A program made the translations under genes and the position numbers. A DNA stretch of 64,000 bases from assembly GCA_963693085.1 (NCBI GenBank), contig OY856412.1, positions 964,066,281 to 964,130,280 of the forward strand. Reading direction: 5' to 3'. The stretch's first letter is position 1. Each line of letters begins with the position of its first letter. Shown piece by piece: positions 33,725 through 44,279 of the stretch. Source of the stretch: Alisma plantago-aquatica. Lineage: Eukaryota; Streptophyta; Magnoliopsida; Alismatales; Alismataceae. Below the pieces are notes generated by a model, which worked only from the letters and a program-made list of their open reading frames with translations, made no database searches and was not told the origin of the DNA.

Positions 33725-36700
33725 TCATGTGGGATCCTTAGGATCGGTGAGTTCTAGCGTTGATTTGGTGCCTATGTCTGTTGTGGTGAAATATCTCTTC
33801 AGGCGGTGGCCATTGGTTATGAATTCACCCGACTCTGCACTCCATAAAGAGAAAGTGCCTTGAGGAGAGATGCTTTTGACAATGTACGGTCCAGACCAGC
33901 GTGAGCGAAGTTTTCCTGGGAATATCCTTAATCTTGAGTTAAAAACCAGAACTTGGTCTCCCACTTGAATGTCTTTTCTTTTCAAATGTCCATCGTGCCA
34001 AAGTTTTGTATGTTCCTTGTAGATTCGAGCATTTTCATAGGCCGTCATTCTAAGTTCATCCAGCTCGTTGAGTTGCAGAATCCTGGCTTGCCCTGCAAGG
34101 GGAGTTTTATAAGCAGTGCGATAAGCCCATAGGGCATCGTTGATTTTTGTCGCCCAATCTTTTCGATTACGCCCAACGGTTTTCTCAAGGATAGCCTTTA
34201 GTTGTCGATTAGAGACTTCTACCTGTCCACTGGTCTGTGGATGGTAAGGAGAAGCTACCTTGTGTGAGACGCCATATTTTTTTAATAGAGCTTCGAAGCT
34301 TCTTTCGATGAAATGGGAGCCTCCATCAGAAATCACGGTTCTCGGCACTCCGAACCGTGGGAAGATAATATCTTTGAATAGTTTGATGACTGGTTTCGAA
34401 TCACAAGTGACGGTTGGTATAGCTTCAACCCATTTGGAGACGTAGTCCACCGCCACAAGGATGTAAGAGAATCCATTAGAAGATGGGAATGGCCCCATAT
34501 AGTCTACTCCCCAGACGTCAAATATCTCTACTTCTTGCCATAGATTCAGTGGCATTTCATCTCTCTTGGTTATATTGCCAGATCTTTGACACTTATCACA
34601 TGATATGACAAAATCATAACAGTCCTTGGATAAAGTTGGCCAGAAAAATCCACATTGCAAAACTTTTAAGACAGTCTTTTTAGAGCTCATATGCCCACCC
34701 ACGGGTCCTGAGTGGCATTGTTCCAAAATGGAATGGGCTTCTTCTTTGGCGACGCAACGTCTATACAATCCATCCGCGCAGATTTTGAAAAGATATGGTT
34801 CATCCCAATAGTAATGCTTCACATCATGCATAAATTTCTTCAGACCGTTCCCTGTGTATTGAGGATGGATGACTCCGGCGGCAAGGTAGTTTACTAAGTC
34901 TGAATACCATGGTTCAGATTCTGAGACTCTCATAAGTTGATCATCTGGTAGAGAGTCGTTTATCGGAATTCCTTCAGCATCCAGAGTGTGGATGCGACTC
35001 AGGTGATCTGCTACGACATTCTCCGTTCCTTTCTTATCTCGTATTTCTAGGTCAAATTCTTGTAGAAGGAGTATCCATCTGATCAGCCTTGGCTTAGCAT
35101 CCTTCTTTGCCATAAGGTAACGGATGGCAGCATGGTCTGTGTAAACGATTACCTTCGAACCAGTAAGGTAGGATCTGAATTTATCGAAGGCATAGATGAC
35201 TGCCAAAAGTTCCTTTTCAGTAGTGGCATAGTTCCTTTGAGCTTCGTCGAGGGTTTTCGATGCATAATAGATAACATAATGTTTCTTCTCAATGCATTGT
35301 CCTAAGACTGCACCCACTGCGTAGTCACTGGCATCACACATAATTTCAAAGGGGTGCTCCCAATTTGGAGCTCTAATAATGGGGGTAGTCGTAAGGGCTT
35401 TCTTCAGCGTATCGAAACTTTTGATGCATTCCTTATTGAAATTGAAATTAGCATCTTTGAGAAGTAAATTGGTCATCGGCTTTGTTATCTTAGAAAAATC
35501 ATGTATAAACCTTCTATAGAATCCAGCGTGACCGAGAAAAGCACGAACTTCTTTCACATTTGTGGGTATTGCCAATTTAGATATGACTTCTATCTTGGCT
35601 TTATCAACTTCAATTCCTTTGTTGCTAACCTTGTGGCCCAAAACTATGCCTTCCTTTACCATAAAGTGGCATTTCTCCCAATTTAGCACCAGATGTGCTT
35701 CTTCACAGCGTTTGAGTACCATGGAGAGGTGCTTAAGACAGGAATCAAAGGAGTCACCATATACAGAAAAGTCGTCCATGAAAACCTCCATAACTGTTTC
35801 AGTAAGCCCTGCAAAAATGGCAGTCATGCAACGTTGAAAAGTTGCAGGGGCATTACACAAGCCAAATGGCATCCTTTTAAAAGCATATGTCCCGAAGGGA
35901 CAGGTGAAAGTTGTTTTCTCTTGATCATCTGGATGTATGGGGATCTGATAGAATCCAGAGTAACCGTCCAGGTAACAGAAGTATTCTTGGTGAGCCAATC
36001 TTTCCAAAACCTGATCGAGGAAGGGCATAGGAAAATGATCCTTCCGAGTGGCCTTGTTTAATTTTCTATAATCAATACACATCCTCCACCCAGTCACTGT
36101 TCGGGTGGGGATGAGCTCATTGTTTTCATTTCTTGTGACAGTGGTACCTCCTTTCTTGGGTACAACATGAACTGGGCTCACCCATGGTGAGTCCGATATC
36201 GGGTATATTATTCCAGCTGTAAGGAGTTTGATGATCTCACGACGGACCACTTCCTTCATATTCGGGTTTAACTTTCGTTGATGCTCGATTGTTGGCTTAT
36301 GGTCTTCCATCATGGGAATTCTGTGCATGCACAAGGCTTGACTGACCCCTGTGAGGTCACTCATTTTGTAGCCTATGGCTTTCTTGCTATCCTTTAATAT
36401 TTCCAGAAGTTGCTCTTCTTGTTTGGTTGTTAAACCAGAGTTTATAATGACAGGACAAACTTTGAGATCGTCTAAAAACATATACTTCAGCCCTTCAGGT
36501 AGGGGCTTCATTTCAGGAGGTTCTGGTTTTTTACTGATTTCTTCTGGGGTTTCGGTAACCTTTAATTCCTCATAGGTAGCTTCATGATTCTCCTCAGCAG
36601 AGTCGGGAGGTTTGGCGCAATCCTTATCTTGTTGGTCAGTAGGTTCATCATTAAAAAGGTCATATAGAGAAGTTTCCAAAGGATCGCATGACTCGTGATA

Positions 36701-39256
36701 TTCTTGAGTAAGTTGTGACATCTGCTCAACACAATCTATCAGATAGACTTCCTCCTGTATACTTGGTCTTCTCATGCTTTCAAAGACCTTGAATTCCAGA
36801 GTTTCTTTTCCTAACCTGAGCAGTAAGGTTCCGGCTTCAACATCGATAAGAGCTCTAGCAGTAGCGAGAAATGGACGACCGAAGATAATAGGGTATTTGG
36901 TGTCTTCTTTTATGTCCATGATAACAAAATCACATGGGACATATGCGTCCTTGCCTACCTTGACCGGGATGTCTTCGAGAATTCCTAGCGGTCTTTTTAC
37001 TGAATTGTCCGCAAGTTGGATTGTCATAGCAGTTGGAAGCAATTCTTCGAATCCTAATCTCTTGCATAGACTCAGCGGCATAATAGAGATACTTGCGCCA
37101 AGATCTGCCAATCCTTTCTTACATGATGAATCACCAATGTGGCATGAGATTCCGAAGGATCCTGGATCTTTTTGTTTCTTCGGCATCTTGCTTAATATGA
37201 TATCTGATGTAGTTGCAGCCAATTTCACAGTTTCACATTCTTCCGTGATGTACTTCTTGGTGAGAAGCGACTTTAGATATTTGGTCCATGCTGGTATCTC
37301 ATTAAGAGCATCTAAGAATGGTATATCAACATGGAGCTTCTTCATAGCTTCTTTGAATTTGATGAATCTAGTATCAAACTTGGTTTCCCTCAGACGGGAT
37401 GGGAAAGGGACACGAGGCTTATATACAGGAATTTCTGGTTCAGGAGTCTCTACTTCTTCATCGGTAGGTTTCTCAGAAATCCCCTTATCATTATTTCTCT
37501 CCTTCGGTTGCGGTTCTGATGTTGTTGAGTTTTGATCAGTCAAGGGTTCATTCTCCTCAGGGATATCCATAGTTGTTTTCGCTGGTGGATCCGAATAACT
37601 TTTCCCTGATCTTGTGGCAATAACCTTCAGCTGCTCCGGATGTTTCGGATTGTTCTCAGGTTGTCCGGCGAAAACTCCAGCTTGTGGTTTAATACTAGCA
37701 GCAAGTTGAGCTAGTTGAGTTTCAATAGCCTTCTGCTGGGCTTGTTGATTGGCTATCATCGTTTGTTGTGTTTGCAATAACTTTTCAATGGTAGATAGCT
37801 TGTCATCAGAAGGGATGGGTCCCGTTTGACCCTGTTGTTGGTTCAAGCTTTGATACTGAGAGTTGTTCTGATAATTGTTATAGTTTCTGTTCTGAAAGTT
37901 TCCCTTGAAGTTTCCTTGATTCCCAAAGTTCTGTTGTTGGTTAAACTGATACCCAGATGGGCCTCTTGGTTGATTATTTGAAACAAATTGATGTGAGTTC
38001 ATAGCTCCTGAAGGATTTCCGTACTGGAAGCCTGGGTGATTCCTATTTTGATTCGGATTGTAAAAGTTCTGCCCAGGGTTGGTGTTAATAGCGTTAAGAT
38101 TTTCCATCTGGAAATTATCTCCTTGTCCACAGGCATTGCTTAAAACAACATCATAGAGAACATTGCATGATAGTGTGGAATGGTCAGTGCCTTTGCACGC
38201 TTCGCAAAACAAAGAAGTGGACTTGACTTGTTCTGGTTGCCTAGTTGGAGAATGTCCTCTTCCAATCGCAGAAAGGGATGATTCTATGTGATCTTGCTTT
38301 GCAACCAAGACTTTCAAGGTTTCATCTATAGATTTGTATTCCGGGATAGCATCAGCCATAGCTACCTTTAAGACTCCTTTACCAACAGATCTACCCCAGT
38401 TTGCTTGATTTTCTGCTCCTAGGGTGACTACTCTCCATGCGCTGTCGTAACTTTGCCGCATGAAGTTCCCTCCAGACGAGGAGTCAAGGAACATCTTGAC
38501 ATCATCCTCCACACCCCTGTAGAATATTTCTATCAGCTGATTCTTAGGAATTCCATGGTGTGGGCATTTTTGTAGGAGCTCCTTGTATCTATCCCAAGCT
38601 TCGGAAAGAGTTTCTCCTGGGACTTGAGTGAAATTTGTGATTCGTCCCCTGATTTCGTATGTAAGAGATGGGGGGTAGAATTTTTCCAGAAAGGCGTTTT
38701 GAAGCTGCTCCCAGGTGGTGATGGGTACATCACTCTGCAGTGAGTTGTACCAACTAATGGCTTTGTCAGCCAGAGAGTACTTGAAGAGACGGAGTCGAAT
38801 AGCATCATCAGAGACTCCATTTTGCTTCGTCATGGCACACAGGTCAATGAATCTGAGAAGATGACCTTGGCTGTCTTCAGCTTGTTTACCGTAGAATGGG
38901 TTGTTCTGAAGCAAGGTTATCCAATGTGCTCTAATCTCAAAGTTTGCAGCTTCGATGGGAGGAGGCTGCACCGGATGATATACATTTGCGGCCTTTGGGA
39001 TAGAGAACTCTCTAAGAACCTTCTGAAGTTCCGCTGCCTGCGCTGCTGCTTGTACTGCTAAGATCTCCTGTTGAACCGCAGCTCTAGCTTCTTGCATGAA
39101 CCTCTCTCTCTGCGCATTGATGGCTTGAGCCACCCTACGGGCTACTTCTTCTTCTTGCGCCATTCTGGCTCGATTCTCTCGGATCTGACGATGGAAGGTT
39201 CTATCGATCTCGGGATCAAAGCTCGCAGTCAGTCCGAGACTATCCGAACGGTGCAT
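33725..39256 (-). CDS. gag-pol: Athila gag-pol polyprotein, 1843 codons, uninterrupted
   Basis: Domains in order: gag capsid-like region (about 100-250; FIDLCAMTKQNGV, FYPPSLTYEIRGRI); a CX2CX4HX4C zinc knuckle (about 351-364, CEACKGTDHSTLSC); an Asn/Gln-rich linker (about 390-490). Aspartic protease has ADLGASISIMP (about 717-727). Reverse transcriptase has the catalytic FMDDFSVYG near 1160, and RNase H has CDASDYAVGAVLG near 1305. Integrase has an HHCC finger (about 1510-1550) and the acidic triad in GVDYMGPF (about 1585), ISDGGSHF (about 1643) and the E of SGQVEVSNRQ (about 1680). The ORF is intact, but the integrase appears to have lost about 40 residues in frame after WAYRTAYKTPL (about 1719, plus-strand 34100), a stretch conserved in Athila integrases. 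The product makes virus-like particles, reverse transcribes the RNA and inserts the cDNA; this copy may be impaired in the last step. No chromodomain seen. Transcription would start in the LTR at 39436-41524. Confidence 0.95.
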   Translation of the reverse strand: MHRSDSLGLTASFDPEIDRTFHRQIRENRARMAQEEEVARRVAQAINAQRERFMQEARAAVQQEILAVQAAAQAAELQKVLREFSIPKAANVYHPVQPPPIEAANFEIRAHWITLLQNNPFYGKQAEDSQGHLLRFIDLCAMTKQNGVSDDAIRLRLFKYSLADKAISWYNSLQSDVPITTWEQLQNAFLEKFYPPSLTYEIRGRITNFTQVPGETLSEAWDRYKELLQKCPHHGIPKNQLIEIFYRGVEDDVKMFLDSSSGGNFMRQSYDSAWRVVTLGAENQANWGRSVGKGVLKVAMADAIPEYKSIDETLKVLVAKQDHIESSLSAIGRGHSPTRQPEQVKSTSLFCEACKGTDHSTLSCNVLYDVVLSNACGQGDNFQMENLNAINTNPGQNFYNPNQNRNHPGFQYGNPSGAMNSHQFVSNNQPRGPSGYQFNQQQNFGNQGNFKGNFQNRNYNNYQNNSQYQSLNQQQGQTGPIPSDDKLSTIEKLLQTQQTMIANQQAQQKAIETQLAQLAASIKPQAGVFAGQPENNPKHPEQLKVIATRSGKSYSDPPAKTTMDIPEENEPLTDQNSTTSEPQPKERNNDKGISEKPTDEEVETPEPEIPVYKPRVPFPSRLRETKFDTRFIKFKEAMKKLHVDIPFLDALNEIPAWTKYLKSLLTKKYITEECETVKLAATTSDIILSKMPKKQKDPGSFGISCHIGDSSCKKGLADLGASISIMPLSLCKRLGFEELLPTAMTIQLADNSVKRPLGILEDIPVKVGKDAYVPCDFVIMDIKEDTKYPIIFGRPFLATARALIDVEAGTLLLRLGKETLEFKVFESMRRPSIQEEVYLIDCVEQMSQLTQEYHESCDPLETSLYDLFNDEPTDQQDKDCAKPPDSAEENHEATYEELKVTETPEEISKKPEPPEMKPLPEGLKYMFLDDLKVCPVIINSGLTTKQEEQLLEILKDSKKAIGYKMSDLTGVSQALCMHRIPMMEDHKPTIEHQRKLNPNMKEVVRREIIKLLTAGIIYPISDSPWVSPVHVVPKKGGTTVTRNENNELIPTRTVTGWRMCIDYRKLNKATRKDHFPMPFLDQVLERLAHQEYFCYLDGYSGFYQIPIHPDDQEKTTFTCPFGTYAFKRMPFGLCNAPATFQRCMTAIFAGLTETVMEVFMDDFSVYGDSFDSCLKHLSMVLKRCEEAHLVLNWEKCHFMVKEGIVLGHKVSNKGIEVDKAKIEVISKLAIPTNVKEVRAFLGHAGFYRRFIHDFSKITKPMTNLLLKDANFNFNKECIKSFDTLKKALTTTPIIRAPNWEHPFEIMCDASDYAVGAVLGQCIEKKHYVIYYASKTLDEAQRNYATTEKELLAVIYAFDKFRSYLTGSKVIVYTDHAAIRYLMAKKDAKPRLIRWILLLQEFDLEIRDKKGTENVVADHLSRIHTLDAEGIPINDSLPDDQLMRVSESEPWYSDLVNYLAAGVIHPQYTGNGLKKFMHDVKHYYWDEPYLFKICADGLYRRCVAKEEAHSILEQCHSGPVGGHMSSKKTVLKVLQCGFFWPTLSKDCYDFVISCDKCQRSGNITKRDEMPLNLWQEVEIFDVWGVDYMGPFPSSNGFSYILVAVDYVSKWVEAIPTVTCDSKPVIKLFKDIIFPRFGVPRTVISDGGSHFIERSFEALLKKYGVSHKVASPYHPQTSGQVEVSNRQLKAILEKTVGRNRKDWATKINDALWAYRTAYKTPLAGQARILQLNELDELRMTAYENARIYKEHTKLWHDGHLKRKDIQVGDQVLVFNSRLRIFPGKLRSRWSGPYIVKSISPQGTFSLWSAESGEFITNGHRLKRYFTTTDIGTKSTLELTDPKDPT

Positions 39257-39412
39257 ACACTAATCGTCAAGAGCACCTGAAACTTAAAAAGGTTTGAAAG
39301 TGAGATCCTTGGAGTAGAATAAAGATCAAGTAGATGAGCGATAGTTTCAAAAAGAAAAACAAAATCCTAGATTAGTCTTAAAAGAACTTGATTTGACTGA
39401 CTGATTCCGTTG

Positions 39413-39430
39413 TCCCCGGCAACGGCGCCA
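39413..39430 (-). other. Athila primer-binding site (tRNA-Asp)
   Basis: On the minus strand TGGCGCCGTTGCCGGGGA begins five bases after the 5' LTR. It is complementary to the 3' end of plant tRNA-Asp, the primer used by Athila elements. Confidence 0.9.
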
Positions 39431-40707
39431 GAATTTGATGTGGCTTTTGAATGCACTAACAAATTCACTCGGGGTTTATATCCCCGAGCTTTTACCAAAA
39501 CCAAGTGCAACAATACCACCCGCAAACGGACGGATCTTATCGTAGTATAGTTTAGGATCGAACCCGAAGGACAACGTTTTTAAGAATCCTTGTCAGTTAG
39601 ATCTAGCTCAAGTAAAACTAGTATTTAGAACAATAGGTTGATTTTGGTTTGATTAAACTAATTGCAAGAAAGTAAATGCGGAATAAAAGATGGGTTTAGA
39701 TTAATGATATGAAATCGCTGGGATGGTACCGGGTTTGACCACCGCTACACACACAAACATACTCTCTCGCGAACAATCCAGGCACGAAATAACACTCCAA
39801 GTAGAGCTGCTGCAGAACCCCCCATACGGGCGTCAGGTCCGCGTAAGCGTCACCATAGGCAGCCGATTTCTCATCGCCATCCGGATCATACGTCTTACGG
39901 CTCTGAAGATACATAAATCCACGGAAGCTGTGAACCCCCCATACGGGCGTTAGGCGCACAGAAGTGTCACCGAAGGTTAGGCGGACCGTCCCCTCGCGGA
40001 TCATACACTTACGACCTCGATGAAATCCCATCCTATTTCTAATCAGGGAGTCAACCGCGCAAACCGTAAAGCAAACAAGCGACTATTGTACGTGTAAACA
40101 TCGACGAAAAGCACGAAGATACAAAATCTAACTAAGGCTGTGAACCCCCCATACGGGCGTCAGGCGCACACAAGTGTCACCGAAGGTTAGGCGGACCGTC
40201 CCCTCGCGGATCCTACACCTACTACCTCAAGGAATCCTATCGGAAGTTCTCGTCAAGGAGTCTAACATGCTAAACGACATTCATACCTATGCATTGAAGT
40301 TCTCGCAACATAGGGAGCACAAAGATGGAAACACGCACATAACCAACTCACAAGCTTAACGATAAACGACAAAATGAAGAGTTATATACATTGCCATGGA
40401 AAGTTTAACAAGAGAACATGGTTTTCATGGGCAGCGGGGCTAGTCCCCGCACCCCAGCGAAAGAGGACTACTCGCTCATGATGCGAGGTACAAGAAAGAT
40501 AGAAGAAGAAGATAGATCCGCCATGAGCTCGGTGCAGAAGGTGGACGCAGCCCGGTGAAGAAGATGCGCTCTTTGCTCCGTCTTCTTCTCCTTCTTAGCC
40601 TCCTTGGACGCAACACCAGCTGTAGGTGGAGTGGAACTTGATCGGAATGGTGCTCTGGCAGCCTTTCGGCGTCCGGAACCCGATGCCTCAAATGTGGACC
40701 CTGGGGG

Positions 40708-40720
40708 TCTATTTATAGTT
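40708..40720 (-). promoter_or_regulatory. Athila LTR TATA box
   Basis: ctataaatag on the minus strand (plus strand ctatttatag), located about 20 bp downstream of the palindromic repeats on the transcribed strand. Transcription should start about 25-30 bp further on, near 40680. Confidence 0.65.
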
Positions 40721-40735
40721 TCAGATCTGACGCCA

Positions 40736-41253
40736 AACGGTCTGGAGACCGTTTGGGCGCCAAACGGTCTTGGGACCGTTTGGTCGCCAAACGGTCTTGA
40801 GACCGCTTGGGCACCAAACGGTCTTGAGACCGTTTGGGCGTCAAACGGTTTGGAGGTCGTATGAGCGCCAAACGGTCTTGCTTTGATCGGTCTGGCTTTG
40901 GCATGGTCGCGCGGCTTTAGTTCTTCAATCGATCCTTGCGCTTGCATCGAACGGTCTTGGGACCGCGCGAGACCAAACGGTCTTGGGACCGCGTGGGACC
41001 AAACGGTCTTGGGACCGCATGGGACCAAACGGTCTTGGGACCGCATGGGACCAAACGGTCTTGGGACCGCATGGGACCAAACGGTCTTGGGACCGCATGG
41101 GACCAAACGGTCTTGGGACCGCATGGGACCAAACGGTCTTGAGACCGCATGGATCCAAACGGTCTTGGGACCGCATGGGACCAAACGGTCTTGAGACCGC
41201 ATGGGACCAAACGGTCTTGAGACCGCATGGGACCAAACGGTCTTGAGACCGCG
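40736..41253. repeat. Palindromic and 26-bp repeat arrays in the 5' LTR promoter
   Basis: This corresponds to 31425-31942 with the same total length. The twelve 26-bp units start at 40951 and end near 41253. Compared with the 3' LTR, the unit carrying ggatcc is one position earlier, although the copy number is the same. Confidence 0.9.
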
Positions 41254-41529
41254 TGGACTTCTTGGGCAACTGGTTTCGTCTTGTTCCTTGTGTATTCCAG
41301 CAAACGATCTTGAGACCGCATGGATCCAAACGGTCTTGAGACCGTTTGCATGGAGTTGCCTGCTATACCTGCATAAAAATGAAAGATATTTAGTTAAAAC
41401 CTTGATTATTGAATCACTTAGTAGTTTTGTGCATTATGGTTCATATTAGGGTGAAAAGATGTGGAATAGATATTAAATTGTTCCAAAAAGGTAATTGAAA
41501 ATTATGATGAGTATGCACTCATAAAACCA

Positions 41530-42342
41530 CTCATAAGAAAGATTTTCAACATGTAGGAGTGTAACATCCACACACATCAATAACGTCCCTTTCCATAGAG
41601 ATAAGAAAAATGACAAAGCGCCATCCATAAGAGCCAAAATTGACTTTAAACAATATACATGCAAAGTATAGAAATAAGAGAAAAGGTGCACTGGAAACAA
41701 CATTATAAGTTTTGCATGTAGAAAGTTTGGCCCAGTTTAGAACTGCATCAAAAAAAATAAGTATAAATCTGGACACTTAAGGTACTTTCCTTCTGGGTCC
41801 AGTCCAATAGAATAATAAATGACTTTCAATGTCAAATAAAAGTTTCAAAAAGGAAAAACTTCCCCTATCGAATTGTTGTGGATTTTTGGAACTATTGCTA
41901 ACTTTACTAGGTTCCTCAAATTTTCTATAGGAACTGAGGATTTCTTGTTTATAAACAAAGTACTACTACTTTCAACTAAACATAACCGCAACATTTCTCT
42001 ATAGAAACTGAAGAGTTCTTATTTATAAACAAAGTACTGAAACATAAATGATCTACCACATATCTATCAATTATATAGGAAATTATAAAAACAAATGAAC
42101 TACTTACATTCAGGATCTCTTGTTGTTATTTAGCTTTAATACTTTGTAATATATCTCCCAAGAGAACTACATGATACCCAAATAAAACTCAAAGCAGCAA
42201 TTAAACAAGATTCAATATAAAGAAACTGGGTTTCAACCACCTTCTAGTATAGGTTAGCAATCTATATACTTCCTATATAACTACCCTAAGATTAGATATG
42301 CATTCAACTGGGCATGCGAGCATCGACCAGTATGCGTGTAAA
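41530..42342. repeat. Duplicated segment, copy B, right part
   Basis: 41530-41725 continues the match to copy A up to the CACTA empty site (AAG 41723-41725). 41726-42340 matches 6959-7535. It contains no Lon-domain coding sequence, since similarity ends where the gene would begin. Confidence 0.8.
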
Positions 42343-42359
42343 ATACACTACAAGAAAAC

Positions 42360-42740
42360 TAGATATTTGTGAAGGATGATTCCTTCACAAATGTACATTA
42401 AATCCTTCAAAACAAAATTTGATTGAGGGACATTCCTTCACAAAAAGTTCTACTCTAAAGCCTCTTCACAATTACTTTGATGAGAGACTCTAGCCTTCAC
42501 AAATATTTTTTTTGAAGGACTATTTGACATTCACAAAAAGACTTCCCAAGCCTCCCAAATATATTTGTGAAGGCTAATTTCACAACTTTCAATGAGGTTC
42601 TAGAACCTTCACAAATACTTTTTTGAAGGAATATTTGACCTTGACAAAAAGACTTCCCAGGCCTCCCAAATACATTTTTGAAGGCTAATTTCACAACTTT
42701 CAATGAGGTTCTAGGGCCTTCAAAAATATACTCAATTTCA
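42360..42740. repeat. Subterminal repeats of the second CACTA element
   Basis: Direct and inverted copies of ccttcacaaat / atttgtgaagg (42367, 42387, 42436, 42494, 42558, 42607). A tandem unit of about 115 bp also occurs, with aaaaagacttccca, gcctcccaaata and tttcaatgaggttctag, twice at 42530-42605 and 42647-42716. Confidence 0.85.
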
Positions 42741-44270
42741 CGTGAATTACAATTGGTATGTACATTTTTTATTTGTCAATAAGGCTTTAACCTTCAAAAA
42801 TATTATATTTCATAAAGTAATATATTTGTGGCTTCTATCAAGCACAAATGATATTATAATAAACTGATTGAGTTAATAAGAAACAACAACCATAACAAAC
42901 CACTCTTTTGAAACATTCTTTTTATTTCACATAGAAAAATTGTTCATTACATAGGGGAGGACATGGACCTTTTACCCTTAATTAATACAAATTCCAATAT
43001 ATATATATATATACATTTTTGACTTTATCACTCATTTAGCTAATGACCATGTTTGAGAATGGAGGATGCTTGGTGGTTATGAACAAATTTCCTCCAATAA
43101 TCTTTGATGAAGGGAAATCGTCTAGCTTTACAAAGCACTCTTAACTGCTCTTTGAGAATGGTACCCTCGTTTTCTTCTCAAATTTTAATCGCCATGTCAT
43201 CTCCTCAATTCGTTTCTCCAATTTATCCTTGGCTTATCTTAGTGCCCCAACATATCTAGAAGCCTGAAATGTTTCTAAGACTTCTTAGTAGTGCAATAAT
43301 TCATAAGAAACAAGCTAATAGTTCTTTTCTATTTCAGCAATGACTCAAAGAAACAAACTAATAATTCACAAGAAAACAACTACTGGAGTGAATTTAAGGT
43401 AACTGACCATTTTAAGGCTGCAGAGCTCCTTTCTTGCAATCTGTCCTCTCTAGAGAAACTGGAGTGTAATGGTTGCCTTCTTTTTCTACTTATATGTCAT
43501 ATGAGTTTGATATCCACGACATTGTGTCTAGAAAGAGTTTGAATGGCAATTATTATGAGTAGTTATCAGTTACAAAGAGTATATGATTTAGTACATGTGC
43601 TAGGAGAAGTCACTTTAGATTGACATCAGAATAAAGTTATTAATAGTAATATGTACTTCCCTATAAAAAATACTTACTGAAGTCAATAATATACTGCAAA
43701 ATGGAGGCGAGGGAGATCAGATCAAAGAAAGAACAAAAACAAATATAGCTTCTTACATGCTCAAATATGATGCAACAAGTCTCCAAAAGGATCGATGGCC
43801 CATTATCTGGGCCTAAGCACCCTTGTCCTCAACTCTAGAAAGTGTCACAAAAAGGTCAAGATAAGATTTCCTATCAAATAACAAGACTGTCTATGTGTGT
43901 ACCCATGGAAATATAGTTGGAGCAGTTAGAGAATATTAAACAAAATGAAAGTCAAGATTTTAAAGAGAGGATTGTACCTGTTATAGATTCTGTTAAACTC
44001 ACATTTGTATTAGGTTAAGATGATCAATATAGAAATTTCTCATAAGCCTCATATGGAGTGTCGAAGTAGTCCCAAGTCAATTAAATTTAAACTTTATCAA
44101 CAATGAGTTTGACATATGACAGATGTAATTTGTCACATGGATAATAAAAGATAATGACAATGTAAATAAAATTCATACACATTTTCTAAATACGATCTAT
44201 ATTCTAAGAATTGTGAAGTTTCACATTACTTAAAAACTATATTGTAAATTGTTAAAAATTCTTCAAGTGT
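42741..44270. other. CACTA interior without recognisable genes
   Basis: AT-rich, stops in all frames, nothing recognised. It may include the 3' untranslated part of the Transposase_24 gene. Confidence 0.4.
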
Positions 44271-44279
44271 TATGATTCT

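Larger units (their letters stand above)
30125..41524 (-). mobile_element. Athila-type Ty3/gypsy retrotransposon, complete, 11.4 kb
   Basis: Two 2089-bp LTRs (30125-32213 and 39436-41524) flank a minus-strand gag-pol. The target duplication is AACCA (30120-30124 and 41525-41529). LTRs begin TGATG and end CATCA, except that the right outer end reads CATAA (one change). The tRNA-Asp-type primer site, the protease motif ADLGAS, the RT motif FMDDFSVYG and the integrase sequence place it in the Athila lineage. The LTRs differ at roughly a dozen positions outside the 26-bp array, so insertion was recent. It sits inside duplicated copy B, so the duplication is older. Between pol and the 3' LTR there is about 1.5 kb without an env-like ORF. 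Confidence 0.95.
39436..41524 (-). repeat. Athila 5' LTR
   Basis: 2089 bp. The outer end reads ..CATAA instead of ..CATCA. It carries the promoter: the 26-bp array, then the palindromic block, then the TATA box, in that order along the transcribed strand. Confidence 0.95.

Noticed and set aside
33193..37535. Plus-strand ORFs opposite Athila pol, such as 36774-37535 (253 codons)
   Set aside because: They are antisense shadows of the intact gag-pol frame.
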